Position numbers and translations under genes: made by a program | The notes under the pieces: generated by a model | Told to the model about the DNA's origin: nothing | The model's input: the letters and a program-made list of their open reading frames with translations, nothing else | Databases searched by the model: none | Origin: Tetraselmis striata | Lineage: Eukaryota; Chlorophyta; Chlorodendrophyceae; Chlorodendrales; Chlorodendraceae | Direction: 5' to 3' | NCBI GenBank assembly: GCA_006384855.1 | Contig: VCJN01000544.1 | Coordinates: 285,001-349,000, forward strand | Length of the DNA stretch: 64,000 nucleotides | Shown: one piece after another, positions 33,996-43,474 of the stretch | Layout: each line of letters begins with the position of its first letter | Numbering within the stretch: position 1 is the stretch's first letter

Positions 33996-35124
33996 GGCAC
34001 AAGCTCCCCATGGTGGGCTTGTGGCATTGCGGCTGCTGATTCTGCCATGGCCCAGCTTGTCGTGACAAGGCTCCACCGACTGTGTGCCGGGATAGTACAT
34101 AGAAGCTTATTATAGCCCTACCATTGCTCGCGGCCCTTTCCAGGGTGCCGTCCAGCATTGTCCAGCAGCCGCAGCAGAACTCATATATACCTAGCATCAT
34201 GCTATGCCCACAAGCTGTGTGCGGCATCATCATTCAGCAGCCTTCGGTTGGTATCTAGATACCAGTGTGTCCCACCCCACCCTAAGCAGCAAGGTTGAGT
34301 TGGAAGTACAACACTTCAATAAGGATAATTTCACGCGCGGGCACCGGACGGTATCAGTACTGTACCTGTATGTACCATTGCAAAGGTCCTCATACCGGTA
34401 CAGGTGGGTACGGATGCACTCTGGTACAGTCTATTGTATCCATGACCTTGCCTCTATGAGCATACTCCGAAAACTCTGATGTAATGCATATTTGGCTCCA
34501 GCGCTAGGACACTCATTGGCGAAATCGACGTTCTGCACTCCGTACAGCTCGCAGGTATTGACATGTGCATCTGCTTTTGAAATATGGACTCAGAGGCACA
34601 GCGCATGTCCATGTACATACGGGCACAGTGCGGACAGGTATACGATGACGACTCTGAGAATGCACCTCTGACCACTCCATGGATTCATGGATCGGTGCTT
34701 CTCTCTGCCTGAGGATCATTCTGTGTGCTTGGATGATGCATGTGGTGGGGTCATCCCAACTCCAGCATGCCTACGAGGCGGAGGCGCTGGTAGTCACTAG
34801 GCTCCGTGCACTCCATGGCACAGCTGAAGGAAGCCCGTAGAACCTTATTGACAAAACAAGAAGTACAGGCTACGGGTATTAATTGCCGGAACACATGAGT
34901 ACATATTCCCAGCGAGCTGGCGCGGGTGCCAAGCCGAATCAATAACTACATCTTTTCACCACTGCACTATGTACGGCTGCACCGAGTCCAGGTACGTACA
35001 GCCCCCCCACGGGCTCCCCTGTCCTCGTACCCAAAGACTCTGGACCTGCACAGAAAGCAGCCCGTGGCGCCCCTGCCATGACCGGTGCCCAGCCCAGGCG
35101 GTCTCGTCACAGGTGCGCAGCGCA
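33996..35124. other. Intergenic between convergent genes
   Basis: 3' flanks of the CRT-like gene (+) and the RWA-like gene (-). No exon or repeat recognised. Confidence 0.4.
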
Positions 35125-36750
35125 TCAGTGCATCCCCAGCACAACACCACCAGCCGCCCAGAATGCGCAGCCGCAGACAAGGAGGACGACAGAGTTGACC
35201 GCCAGCTTGAAGTTGTCCCGGCCGGGCACAGCCGCAACCTTCAGCGTGACCGTCAGCTGGAACAGACGGTACGAGGTGAAGATGTAGACCGCGGTCACCA
35301 CCATGAAGTTCATCAATGGGTACTGCGGGATCACCTCGAGAAGGCCAATGGGCTGGCCGTCTGGGATGCTGGAGGACAGCCAGTTGTGGAACTGGCCGAT
35401 GTAGGTCTCCAGCGTGATGCAGCCCAGCCACCCGAACACGCCCAGGGAGAAGGTGCGCATCGTGGGCGTCAGGTTGCGCAGGAAGATCCACACCGTGATC
35501 GGGATCCACGACGTGTAGGGGTGGATGGCATTGTAGGCGTACTTGTCAAGGGTGAACACGTGGTTGTACCAGAGGGTGCCGACGGTGAGCGCAGCGCCGA
35601 GGACCGCAGTGCGGATGGCATAGCGCGCCGCGACGCTCATGCTGTCCACGCTCTGCATCCACGCCTGCAGGTAGGGGTGCGCAAAACCGCAGAGCATGCC
35701 ATACACCCAGATGTAGCGATCCAGGGAGGACCGGAAGTACCACTCGTGCATGTCGTCGTCGCCGGGGCGGCGAGGATCCGTGTAGCCCACCAGCCACTTG
35801 AAGGGTGACCACACGGCGTAGAACACCTCCTTGATGTCCCAGAAGATGTAGATGAAGGCGAAGCTGACCAGGATCTTCCCAAAGAGGGTCCACTGGTTCT
35901 CGTTGAGTTGGGGGCAGATGGCGAGGGCGGCGTACACAAACACCGTGAACAGAGTGTGCATGGGGCAGATGTAGTAGAGCATGTACGAGTTGTTGAGCAG
36001 GATGCAGCAGAAGAACACCAGGAAGTTGAGGCGCCACATCATCTCTGCAAAGCGGCCCAGCGAAAAGTCCTTGGACTTGTAGTAGTACAGGAAGTTGCCA
36101 AAGCCGGTCATCCACACGTAGGCAGAGATAAAGACGCGGATCGCGTTGTACATCTCACGGGCCTCAAAGTAGTGGTACAGCAAGAACAGCACTTGCATCC
36201 AGCCCTTCCACTCCTCCGTCTGGAAGCGGTTCAGCAGCACCGGCGTCTTCCACACTTTCGTGAAGGTGGAGAAGGAGTAGATCACCAGCAAGCTGTAAAC
36301 AAAGAAGAACACATCGCGACTGTAGGCCTTGGTGCCCTCCGGCAGCAGCGCAGTGCGGTCGGCGACGAAGAACCACATCATGAGCGTGCCGAATTCGGCC
36401 ACTGCCCAGATGTACGTGCGGTTGCCCAAAAGCGAGGGCACGTCCAGGCGCAGACACTTAAAGAGGTCGCAGCCGATGATCTCCCCGGAGAAGCTGCGCG
36501 CGCGCGGCTTCCCCTCAACCTGGTCCGCATCTGCACTGCCCTTGGCAAGCTTTTGCTTCTCGGGCGATTTTCCGGAGGCTTCCGAGTCGTGGCCGCCGTT
36601 GGCAGTGCTCAAAGCCTTGGTCAGCTCGGTGGCCCCGAGCAGAAAGAGCGACAGAGCGTAGGCGATGAAGCAGCCGACCTGCGCCGAGGTAAGCGGCGCA
36701 GCCCCGGCGAGCTCGCGCAGCTCGCGAAACACGGAGTACTGGCCCTCCAT
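35125..36750 (-). CDS. RWA: RWA/CASD1-type polysaccharide O-acetylation protein (CAS1 domain)
   Basis: Intronless 541-residue multi-pass membrane protein. Needed for O-acetylation of polysaccharides or sialic acids in the Golgi: in plants RWA proteins supply acetyl groups for cell wall polymers. Seen: an N-terminal membrane helix (about residues 20-45), a charged linker (60-100), then the CAS1 block with at least nine hydrophobic segments. Signature stretches include EWKGWMQVLFLLYHYFEARE, AYVWMTGFGNFLYYY, then DRYIWVYGM and a C-terminal VFGWLGCITLETYIGQFH. It lacks the N-terminal esterase-like domain of animal CASD1, as plant RWA proteins do. I chose the ATG at 36750 because the resulting length matches plant RWAs; the frame stays open to 36840 with another ATG at about 36798. 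It is the only intronless host gene in the window. Confidence 0.88.
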   Translation of the reverse strand: MEGQYSVFRELRELAGAAPLTSAQVGCFIAYALSLFLLGATELTKALSTANGGHDSEASGKSPEKQKLAKGSADADQVEGKPRARSFSGEIIGCDLFKCLRLDVPSLLGNRTYIWAVAEFGTLMMWFFVADRTALLPEGTKAYSRDVFFFVYSLLVIYSFSTFTKVWKTPVLLNRFQTEEWKGWMQVLFLLYHYFEAREMYNAIRVFISAYVWMTGFGNFLYYYKSKDFSLGRFAEMMWRLNFLVFFCCILLNNSYMLYYICPMHTLFTVFVYAALAICPQLNENQWTLFGKILVSFAFIYIFWDIKEVFYAVWSPFKWLVGYTDPRRPGDDDMHEWYFRSSLDRYIWVYGMLCGFAHPYLQAWMQSVDSMSVAARYAIRTAVLGAALTVGTLWYNHVFTLDKYAYNAIHPYTSWIPITVWIFLRNLTPTMRTFSLGVFGWLGCITLETYIGQFHNWLSSSIPDGQPIGLLEVIPQYPLMNFMVVTAVYIFTSYRLFQLTVTLKVAAVPGRDNFKLAVNSVVLLVCGCAFWAAGGVVLGMH

Positions 36751-37672
36751 TCTGTGGGATGCAGACCAACGCACGTCGGGATCAGCTACCGGGACCATGG
36801 AGCCAGAAAGTATTTGAGCAGGCGGTCGCGGGAGCGCCAAGCGGCTTACGAGACGTCACATCGGGTCAGGGCGGCGACATGGTCAAGGTGAACAACCGGC
36901 CCGAGTCTATCAACCGGCCTCGCCCAAGGGCACTAGTCAACAACGCAACGACTGGGCTCTGAGCTGCGGACACCATAGCTTCGCGGAATCTCGGGTATCA
37001 ACGTGCGGTTGCCGCCGACGGGCTGCTTGGCTGCTTCAGGCTATAACGACTTGGATGGGAGATGCAAATTCGAGGCGCCCGGCGGGGCGCGGGGGCGGGG
37101 GCGGCCCGCACTCCGGGGGAACGTGCGGCGGGCCTTTGGGGCCCCGCAGAAAGTTGGCATCGTAATTCCGCCCTGCGGTAGCCAGAGTCACGCGCCCGGG
37201 CCCACAAGCCTAGGTAGGAGCTGATTTAGGGCAGTTGGTGGAGGTCGATGTATCGCGCGGCGAGAAACGTTGACCACAAAGAATTGGGCAGTTCCACTGA
37301 GTCCAGAGGCGAGCAGTACCCGACTATTCGCGCCGACTTTTTGCAGTGAAGCTACGGGCGGGGTGGTGCGGGGAGCACAGACGGGTGGAGATGAACGAGG
37401 TCAGCACCTGAGGGTTGCGGTGCTTGCTGCACCTCGGGGTTTGCCTGGCTGACCAGGGCAGGTGCAGGGCGGGAGTGGCGACTGTTGAGCAGACGCGCCT
37501 GCTGTCCAACGGCTGAGCCTTGGGTCCTTGACCAACTGTCGCGACGGCTTGCTCGCGGCTGGGCGGGATGAACAGGGGTGCGCGCAAAAACCGCGGGGCG
37601 TCGTACTCGTACCGCCAGCAGTAGTCGCAACTACATTCAGTGATACAGGTTGGTATATGCCGATATACACCT
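36751..37672. other. Upstream flank of the RWA-like gene
   Basis: Contains the RWA-like promoter and 5' UTR and runs up to the copia target site. No gene supported. GGGCGC-rich patch at about 37075-37110. Confidence 0.35.
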
Positions 37673-38154
37673 TGTTGGACCCAGGGTACCCCGGTACCCT
37701 GAATCCGTTTTTTCTCTCTGTGAAATCCGCATTTTTCTGGCTGCCGTACCTGTGCCTAATTTGGACCTTATGGCAGCAGTACGGCACCAAAGCATGGCAC
37801 CTAGGCATCTTTGCCAGTTGGCCCTCTTAGACGGAGAGGTGTCCGTCGTAATTGACACCTAGCCGGCTGGTATAAATTGCCAGCCTCGGCTCCTTGTAAT
37901 TCAGTCAACTATTTTTCCAGAAATATTCCGACTCACCCTTTCTCTCTCGTGACAGTGCCACTCAGCCATCACCACGGCGACAGCGACTACCTATCGTCCA
38001 TCGCCCACGGCTCATAGCAGCCCTTTGCCTTTCCAGCTCGCACCTTGCTTGCTGGCACTCGACGTGATTCGACGCGTGCACGCCGACTCTCGCCGACTCT
38101 CCCCCCATCAGTGACAGTGCCACTCAGCCATCACTTCGACAATCCCCTCCGACA
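37673..38154 (+). repeat. 5' LTR of the copia-type element
   Basis: 482 bp, TG...CA ends; TATAAAT promoter box at 37871-37877. Contains an internal direct repeat: GTGACAGTGCCACTCAGCC appears near 37953 and again near 38111. Confidence 0.92.
37871..37877 (+). promoter_or_regulatory. TATA box of the 5' LTR
   Basis: TATAAAT in the sequence GGTATAAATTGCC, at about position 199 of the LTR, a reasonable place for the U3/R promoter. An identical copy is in the 3' LTR near 42170. Confidence 0.6.
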
Positions 38155-38344
38155 GGTTTTTGGGCCCTCTCCTTTGGTTCGACGTCTTGCCCCGTGCTCG
38201 ACGCCTGCCAGAGGCTTCAACCTGCGTGTATCTCGACCCTCGACAACTTTCGACGACCGACGGCGCCGTGCGACGAGTTTTTCTTCCCACCCGCCCATCC
38301 CTACAGTTATACGTCCTCCATCACAAGGGCGCCATCCCTTCGCA

Positions 38345-41300
38345 ATGTCTACCAGCATCAACACCGGCATGATGAACACTTCCCTGGGCAATCTGGCTCG
38401 GCAGAGTGCGATCAAGACCGACCCTGGCGACGCCCCGCCACCGCCTCACTTCCGTAATGATACCAGTTCGTCTGACGACGCCTTCAGCATGGACGAGGCA
38501 TCAGACAGTGACTCAGGTGACATCCAGCATATCAAGCCAGCTGCAGTGAAGCCAACACTCAACCTCAAGAACGTCCCCATCTGGGACAACACCATCTCTA
38601 CGCGGGACAACGCTCAAGCTATCAAGATCGCTCTCGGCAGCGCCGGCTACCTGGACACCACCAAGGGCAAAGGCACCCGTCAGGAACAAATGATGCTTCT
38701 GGCAGCCCTGCGCCACGCGACGGCGCATTATCCCATGGCACTGGCCATCGTCAACAGCATCAGCATGGACTCCAGGAAGTGTGGATATGCGGCCTGGACG
38801 GCCCTATTTACTGAACTCCAGGGCTCGGCCATAGAGGAGCGCAGGCGCTTGGAGGAAGAAATCACAGCAGGCCAGCTCCCGAATGAGCCGGTCCAGGTGT
38901 ACGTTCGCCGCTGCCGGAACCTCTGGAACTTGTTGCGCAAGGCACATGGCCAGTGGACATTCGAGTACGTGGCCATCAACTACCTCATCCCAGGACTTCA
39001 CCCAGCATACGATCACATTGTGGACGCCACCATCCCGGCAACCAATGTCACCAAGCGGCTGGCAACCATCATAAGTGCCGGACAGAACATGGAGGCGCGC
39101 ACGCGTCAGCGTCAGCAGCGCGCCCGTTCACGCACGCCAACCCTCAATTCCTGCGACCCCAGCGACCAAATACATGCCATCAGGCCCAACATCGTCTGCA
39201 GCAGGTGTGACCGTCCAGGCCATGCTCAGCATCAGTGTTTGGCCAGGCGCCATGCCAACGGCCTCCGTCTCCTGGGTGACACCGCCCCACCCAGCACCGT
39301 GAACAACCCTAGCTATGGTCACTATCAGCGCGCGCCTGCGGAGCGTCACGTCAACGACAACTATACCAACAACCTGCGCAACGACTACAACCATCAAAAC
39401 AGCCCCCAGCGGCAGCAATATTGGCCCACCCAGAGCGACAACGACAACCTGCAGCGCCATCACCAGCCATTTGGCTTCGTCTCCCCGGCCGGACATCACC
39501 ACTACGGACATCACCCGGCTAGCAACGACTCTGACCAGCAGCCGACAGGATGCCAAGAGGCCTACCCGTTAATGGGTGTGTCCTCGTTGGCACCACACCA
39601 CAGCGGCCTGCCCGTCATGCTCACCTGCACCACCACCGCCCCAGGAGGGGCAGCCACCGGAGCGCAGGAGGGGGAGGGCGAGGACGACGACGATGAATTT
39701 CATGAATCCTGGCACGTCCCCTACTCCAACTCTGACGACAACTTCCAGTGCCCGTTTTCACACCCATGGCGTGCCCGCCAGCATTTCCGCTCTCAACCTA
39801 TTCCCACCCCAATTCAACCTCTATGCCTCGCTTCACCCGCATTCCCAACCTCAGCGGCACTGGCGGCCCACGACGTTCATACGGGGCAGGGCGCCCTACG
39901 TGGAGACCTGCCACCGCCGCTCCCAATACTCACCGCTGCCCCGCTCCTCCATATGCCAAGCTCTTCTTTGGTAATCGAACATCTCTTCTCGCCCTGCCAT
40001 GGCCCATCGGCATTTGAGGTGGAGGCTGTGGTGGAATACGGCTTTTCCATCCACGCGTTCATCGGCGCCGACCCATCAACGGAGGCTCGCACTATGGGGC
40101 CACATCACCTACAGGTCATCAGCAGCAAATATCCGGGCCGCCTGCCTCCATCAGCATTTCAGGACTGTCATGACGAGACCCCCATGAACATCAACGACAT
40201 CACTATCACGGAGCTGGAGCGGCTGCGCCTGTTCACCCTAGTCGTGTCAAGCACACCGTTACAACCATGGTCGCCCACGGGCTCACGCCTTGACTGGCGG
40301 GACCATCGCTCTCGTGCCTTCGCCTCCATCATCAGCTTCACCCGCTTCTACCTGTCTTCTCAGCCCACACCAGTGCGCTATATTGTGCAGAATTGTCCAG
40401 ACGCGCTGGCTTTACCAGAAGTACTCTCCTCATTTGGCGCATGCAACATCGTGCGCGCGGCGTCCTGCGGCTCGGAGGTTCACCGCGACACCCTTCTGTG
40501 GACCATTATCACTCAACCGCAAGACATCCGGAACTGCGGCAACAACGTCGCCGCCATCAAGCTCGCCGACCCCGGCCCCTTCAGTGGCTGCCGCATCTAC
40601 AACCCGGCTACCGGGCGCAAGACCCCGCCTCTCTCTATGCCGGCCTTTCAGTTCTCCAACGCTGACTACCTGATGGACGCGTTTCAACCCTCGGGCCAGC
40701 AGGAGGGGCCCCATGTACCGCCACCCATGCTGCCATCGGCGGCGCTTGCTTCGCCGCAGGAGGGGCCCCCACCTCCACATCACACCGAGCAGCACCCTCC
40801 GCACCATCAGGAGGGGGACGCCACGGCCCTGTCGGCTCCTAACACCAGCAAACAGGCACAACTGACTTCCCACTTTGTCGACCTCAGCGACTACCACCCA
40901 ACACTGGTGGCATCCGCGATGGCGGCGGTTGTGCGCCCCCGCTCAGCGCGGCTGACAGCCCTCGCCCTACCAGCACCCACTGCCCGCGTGTCCACGGCGC
41001 CGCGCAACTATCAGGAGGATATCTCCAGCACTCGCCCCAATGACTGGAAGAAGTCCGTGAACCATGAGATTAACTCTATCACTACGATGGCACTTTTCGT
41101 CTGGATCAACGTCCCTGAGTTTCGATGCGACAACGAGTCAGCGGTCATCCAACAGACGGCGTGGGCCTTTGCGGCGCAGCACGAGGATGGCAACATCAAG
41201 CGCGAGGCCGGCGTGATCGTTTGCGGCAATCTACTCATCACCAGCGAGACCTATGCCTATGACTACCTCCCCCTCGGCTGTGGCCATAAGGACCGGGCTT

Positions 41301-41725
41301 GGCATCCCGTTGAGGCACTCTACGACCTGCCGCAGGCATCCAAGGCATGGTTTCTGTGCTTTCCTTCCTTTCTACATGACTTCGGTTTCATCAGCTCAAA
41401 GCCGGGCAGCGTGATCCATCTTCATCGGGAAACCTGCATCGTTGACATTCTGACTACCTTTCACATGACGGAGAGCAAGCCTCGCCGCCTGCCCTGCACG
41501 CTGAATGCCAACTTTCATAACACTGCAGTCACCTACCGTGCGCAGGTTCGGAGGCAGCGTGGCCATGTCTACTGCCGCAGCGGAGTTTGTGGCGCTCTGC
41601 GTGGTCTGCACATGTCTGGCCGTTATTCGCGTTCTTCTACGCCAAGCTCTGCCACCCCACTGCTGCCCCGGTGCAAGTATGCGGGGACAACCGCGCATGC
41701 ATCGTTCAGGTGCAACATGGTATGA
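38345..41725 (+). CDS. Copia-type polyprotein: gag, zinc knuckle, C5-methyltransferase-like domain, broken reverse transcriptase
   Basis: 1126 residues from the first well-placed ATG after the 5' LTR; the frame is open upstream into the LTR. Residues ~70-260 form a copia gag (UBN2-like) domain (VRRCRNLWNLLRKAHGQW). 285-298 are a CX2CX4HX4C zinc knuckle (CSRCDRPGHAQHQC). About 300-530 is low complexity, rich in His, Asn and Pro. About 540-740 resembles a cytosine-5 methyltransferase: motif I-like HLFSPCHGPS, then IGADPSTEA; motif IV-like TPLQPWSPTGSRLDWRDHRS; motif VI-like YIVQNCP; motif VIII-like EVHRDTLLWTI. Leu639 stands where the catalytic Cys belongs, and QNC replaces ENV, so activity is unlikely. 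From ~897 come RT remnants (NDWKKSVNHEI, ALYDLPQASKAWF) without a YVDD site. No integrase or protease seen. Confidence 0.75.
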   Translation: MSTSINTGMMNTSLGNLARQSAIKTDPGDAPPPPHFRNDTSSSDDAFSMDEASDSDSGDIQHIKPAAVKPTLNLKNVPIWDNTISTRDNAQAIKIALGSAGYLDTTKGKGTRQEQMMLLAALRHATAHYPMALAIVNSISMDSRKCGYAAWTALFTELQGSAIEERRRLEEEITAGQLPNEPVQVYVRRCRNLWNLLRKAHGQWTFEYVAINYLIPGLHPAYDHIVDATIPATNVTKRLATIISAGQNMEARTRQRQQRARSRTPTLNSCDPSDQIHAIRPNIVCSRCDRPGHAQHQCLARRHANGLRLLGDTAPPSTVNNPSYGHYQRAPAERHVNDNYTNNLRNDYNHQNSPQRQQYWPTQSDNDNLQRHHQPFGFVSPAGHHHYGHHPASNDSDQQPTGCQEAYPLMGVSSLAPHHSGLPVMLTCTTTAPGGAATGAQEGEGEDDDDEFHESWHVPYSNSDDNFQCPFSHPWRARQHFRSQPIPTPIQPLCLASPAFPTSAALAAHDVHTGQGALRGDLPPPLPILTAAPLLHMPSSSLVIEHLFSPCHGPSAFEVEAVVEYGFSIHAFIGADPSTEARTMGPHHLQVISSKYPGRLPPSAFQDCHDETPMNINDITITELERLRLFTLVVSSTPLQPWSPTGSRLDWRDHRSRAFASIISFTRFYLSSQPTPVRYIVQNCPDALALPEVLSSFGACNIVRAASCGSEVHRDTLLWTIITQPQDIRNCGNNVAAIKLADPGPFSGCRIYNPATGRKTPPLSMPAFQFSNADYLMDAFQPSGQQEGPHVPPPMLPSAALASPQEGPPPPHHTEQHPPHHQEGDATALSAPNTSKQAQLTSHFVDLSDYHPTLVASAMAAVVRPRSARLTALALPAPTARVSTAPRNYQEDISSTRPNDWKKSVNHEINSITTMALFVWINVPEFRCDNESAVIQQTAWAFAAQHEDGNIKREAGVIVCGNLLITSETYAYDYLPLGCGHKDRAWHPVEALYDLPQASKAWFLCFPSFLHDFGFISSKPGSVIHLHRETCIVDILTTFHMTESKPRRLPCTLNANFHNTAVTYRAQVRRQRGHVYCRSGVCGALRGLHMSGRYSRSSTPSSATPLLPRCKYAGTTAHASFRCNMV

Positions 41726-41895
41726 TTACATGCGCGCAACGCCACATTGACCTCCGGTTTCAGTATGCGGCCCAACTCTACTAAGACGGCATCATCTACA
41801 TGCACTACACGCCTACCCCGGCCCACCTGGCCGACTTCTTCGCTAAAGCGCTGCTGCTGACTACCTTTCTTCATTTCCGCGCTTTCCTGATGGGG
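41505..41895 (+). pseudogene. Frameshifted RNase H / C-terminal end of copia pol
   Basis: Past the main ORF the copia C-terminus continues in other frames: VAMSTAAAEFVALC (RNase H, usual form STAEAEYVA) in the 41505 frame, then CAQRHIDLRFQYA and HYTPTPAHLADFFAKAL (usual HIDIRYHF and T..Q.AD..TK.L). At least two frameshifts and one stop. Confirms Ty1/copia affiliation. Confidence 0.8.
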
Positions 41896-41971
41896 TCATC
41901 CGAGGAGCCCCGTGTTGCGCCTCTGCCGCCATCAGTCTTGCGCCCGCGGGATTCCACAGGATGAGGAGGGG

Positions 41972-42452
41972 TGTTGGACCCAGGGTACCCCGGTACCCTG
42001 AATCCGTTTTTCTCTCTGTGAAATCCGCATTTTTCTGGCTGCCGTACCTGTGCCTAATTTGGACCTTATGGCAGCAGTACGGCACCAAAGCATGGCACCT
42101 AGGCATCTTTGCCAGTTGGCCCTCTTAGACGGAGAGGTGTCCGTCGTAATTGACACCTAGCCGGCTGGTATAAATTGCCAGCCTCGGCTCCTTGTAATTC
42201 AGTCAACTATTTTTCCAGAAATATTCCGACTCACCCTTTCTCTCTCGTGACAGTGCCACTCAGCCATCACCACGGCGACAGCGACTACCTATCGTCCATC
42301 GCCCACGGCTCATAGCAGCCCTTTGCCTTTCCAGCTCGCACCTTGCTTGCTGGCACTCGACGTGATTCGACGCGTGCACGCCGACTCTCGCCGACTCTCC
42401 CCCCATCAGTGACAGTGCCACTCAGCCATCACTTCGACAATCCCCTCCGACA
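41972..42452 (+). repeat. 3' LTR of the copia-type element
   Basis: 481 bp, same sequence as 37673-38154 apart from one T fewer in a homopolymer. Confidence 0.92.
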
Positions 42453-42457
42453 CACCT

Positions 42458-43474
42458 AGCGACTATGCATATGTGACATAAAGTCACTGTATGGATGTAT
42501 AAACAGTCGCTACATATCTCAGCGACTGTTCGCAACGCGCGCGCGCTTTAGTAGTACTCGTAGAGCTTCGTCCCATATGTAAACGGATTCGCCTCTGGTG
42601 GCCCATTGCTGGATTTCCTTCTAGATTTCGTTCTGGATTTCTGTATGGAATTCTCGAATGTTGCATCTAGCACATGTAATAACCACATCATATACGGGTA
42701 GTTAGTTTACTTACCTTAATGTGATTACATGTGCAAGATTTACTTACGTACCTTAAAACTCCTAAATGCTGGTAGTCCCAACTGCACGGGTACAATTACC
42801 GCCTGGTACTCGTGCGCAATAAGCCGTGCACGCGGAGTAGTAAGGATTATTCGCGCGCGTGAAAACAGCGCATGACATAGCGACTATATACTATCGGTAT
42901 TTTAAGTGTACGGTATGCGCTGGCACGCGAGTGCTTCAAATTAATTGCAATACATTACGGATTATACCGGTTAATAAACGTATATATTGCCGGTGTATTG
43001 GTGATATTACTTATATCATTTCAATACCACACATATTAGCGACTATATTGCCGGTAGTATATGGATGAGATCCCTCACAGCAGACTGATGTGCGGATCGA
43101 AACGGCCGCGCGACGTAGAGACGCTGCAATGAGGGTTTCACTGCTGTTGCCGGCAAGGGGACTACGGACAATTCTCATCAGCAAGCCATAATAAAACCAC
43201 CCGTACCAGTACCAGTACCTGCCCAGACCTGCCTGGTACCCGTACCTGGTACTCGTCATCACCAGCAGCATCGTCACTTCGCCTGGGACAAAGGCCAGCA
43301 CGCTCATCCTCGCATGCAAACCCACAGCAAAGTCAGCCCTTTACAGCGGTTATCGTTCCGTCAGCAGGTATTCGCTCTCCGTACGTGGACTGAACTCTGG
43401 CGCGGTCGAGGTTCCAAGTTTTATCCCCGAACGACTGGTTGTGGTCCAGTTCTCAGCCGCGTCTCAGCGGCGCG
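42458..43474. other. Intergenic, AT-rich, no gene seen
   Basis: AT-rich up to about 43060, then the upstream flank of the next gene, with GTACC/GGTAC-rich short repeats at 43199-43255. No exon recognised. Confidence 0.4.

Larger units (their letters stand above)
37673..42452 (+). mobile_element. Complete Ty1/copia-type LTR retrotransposon carrying a cytosine methyltransferase-like domain
   Basis: 4780 bp bounded by LTRs of 482 and 481 bp and a perfect 5-bp duplication CACCT (37668-37672, 42453-42457). Both LTRs begin TGTTGG and end ACA, and I found a single difference (six versus five T in one run), so the insertion is young. A polypurine tract (AGGATGAGGAGGGG) directly precedes the 3' LTR. 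No clear primer binding site follows the 5' LTR. The single long ORF has gag plus zinc knuckle, a methyltransferase-like domain, then remnants of copia reverse transcriptase; RNase H remnants follow in other frames. Protease and integrase are not recognisable. It is therefore non-autonomous but was recently mobile. Empty site: an ordinary intergenic stretch at 37668. Confidence 0.92.

Noticed and set aside
35908..36891. Long plus-strand ORF of 327 codons
   Set aside because: Antisense to the RWA-like gene, whose membrane-protein frame is clearly real.
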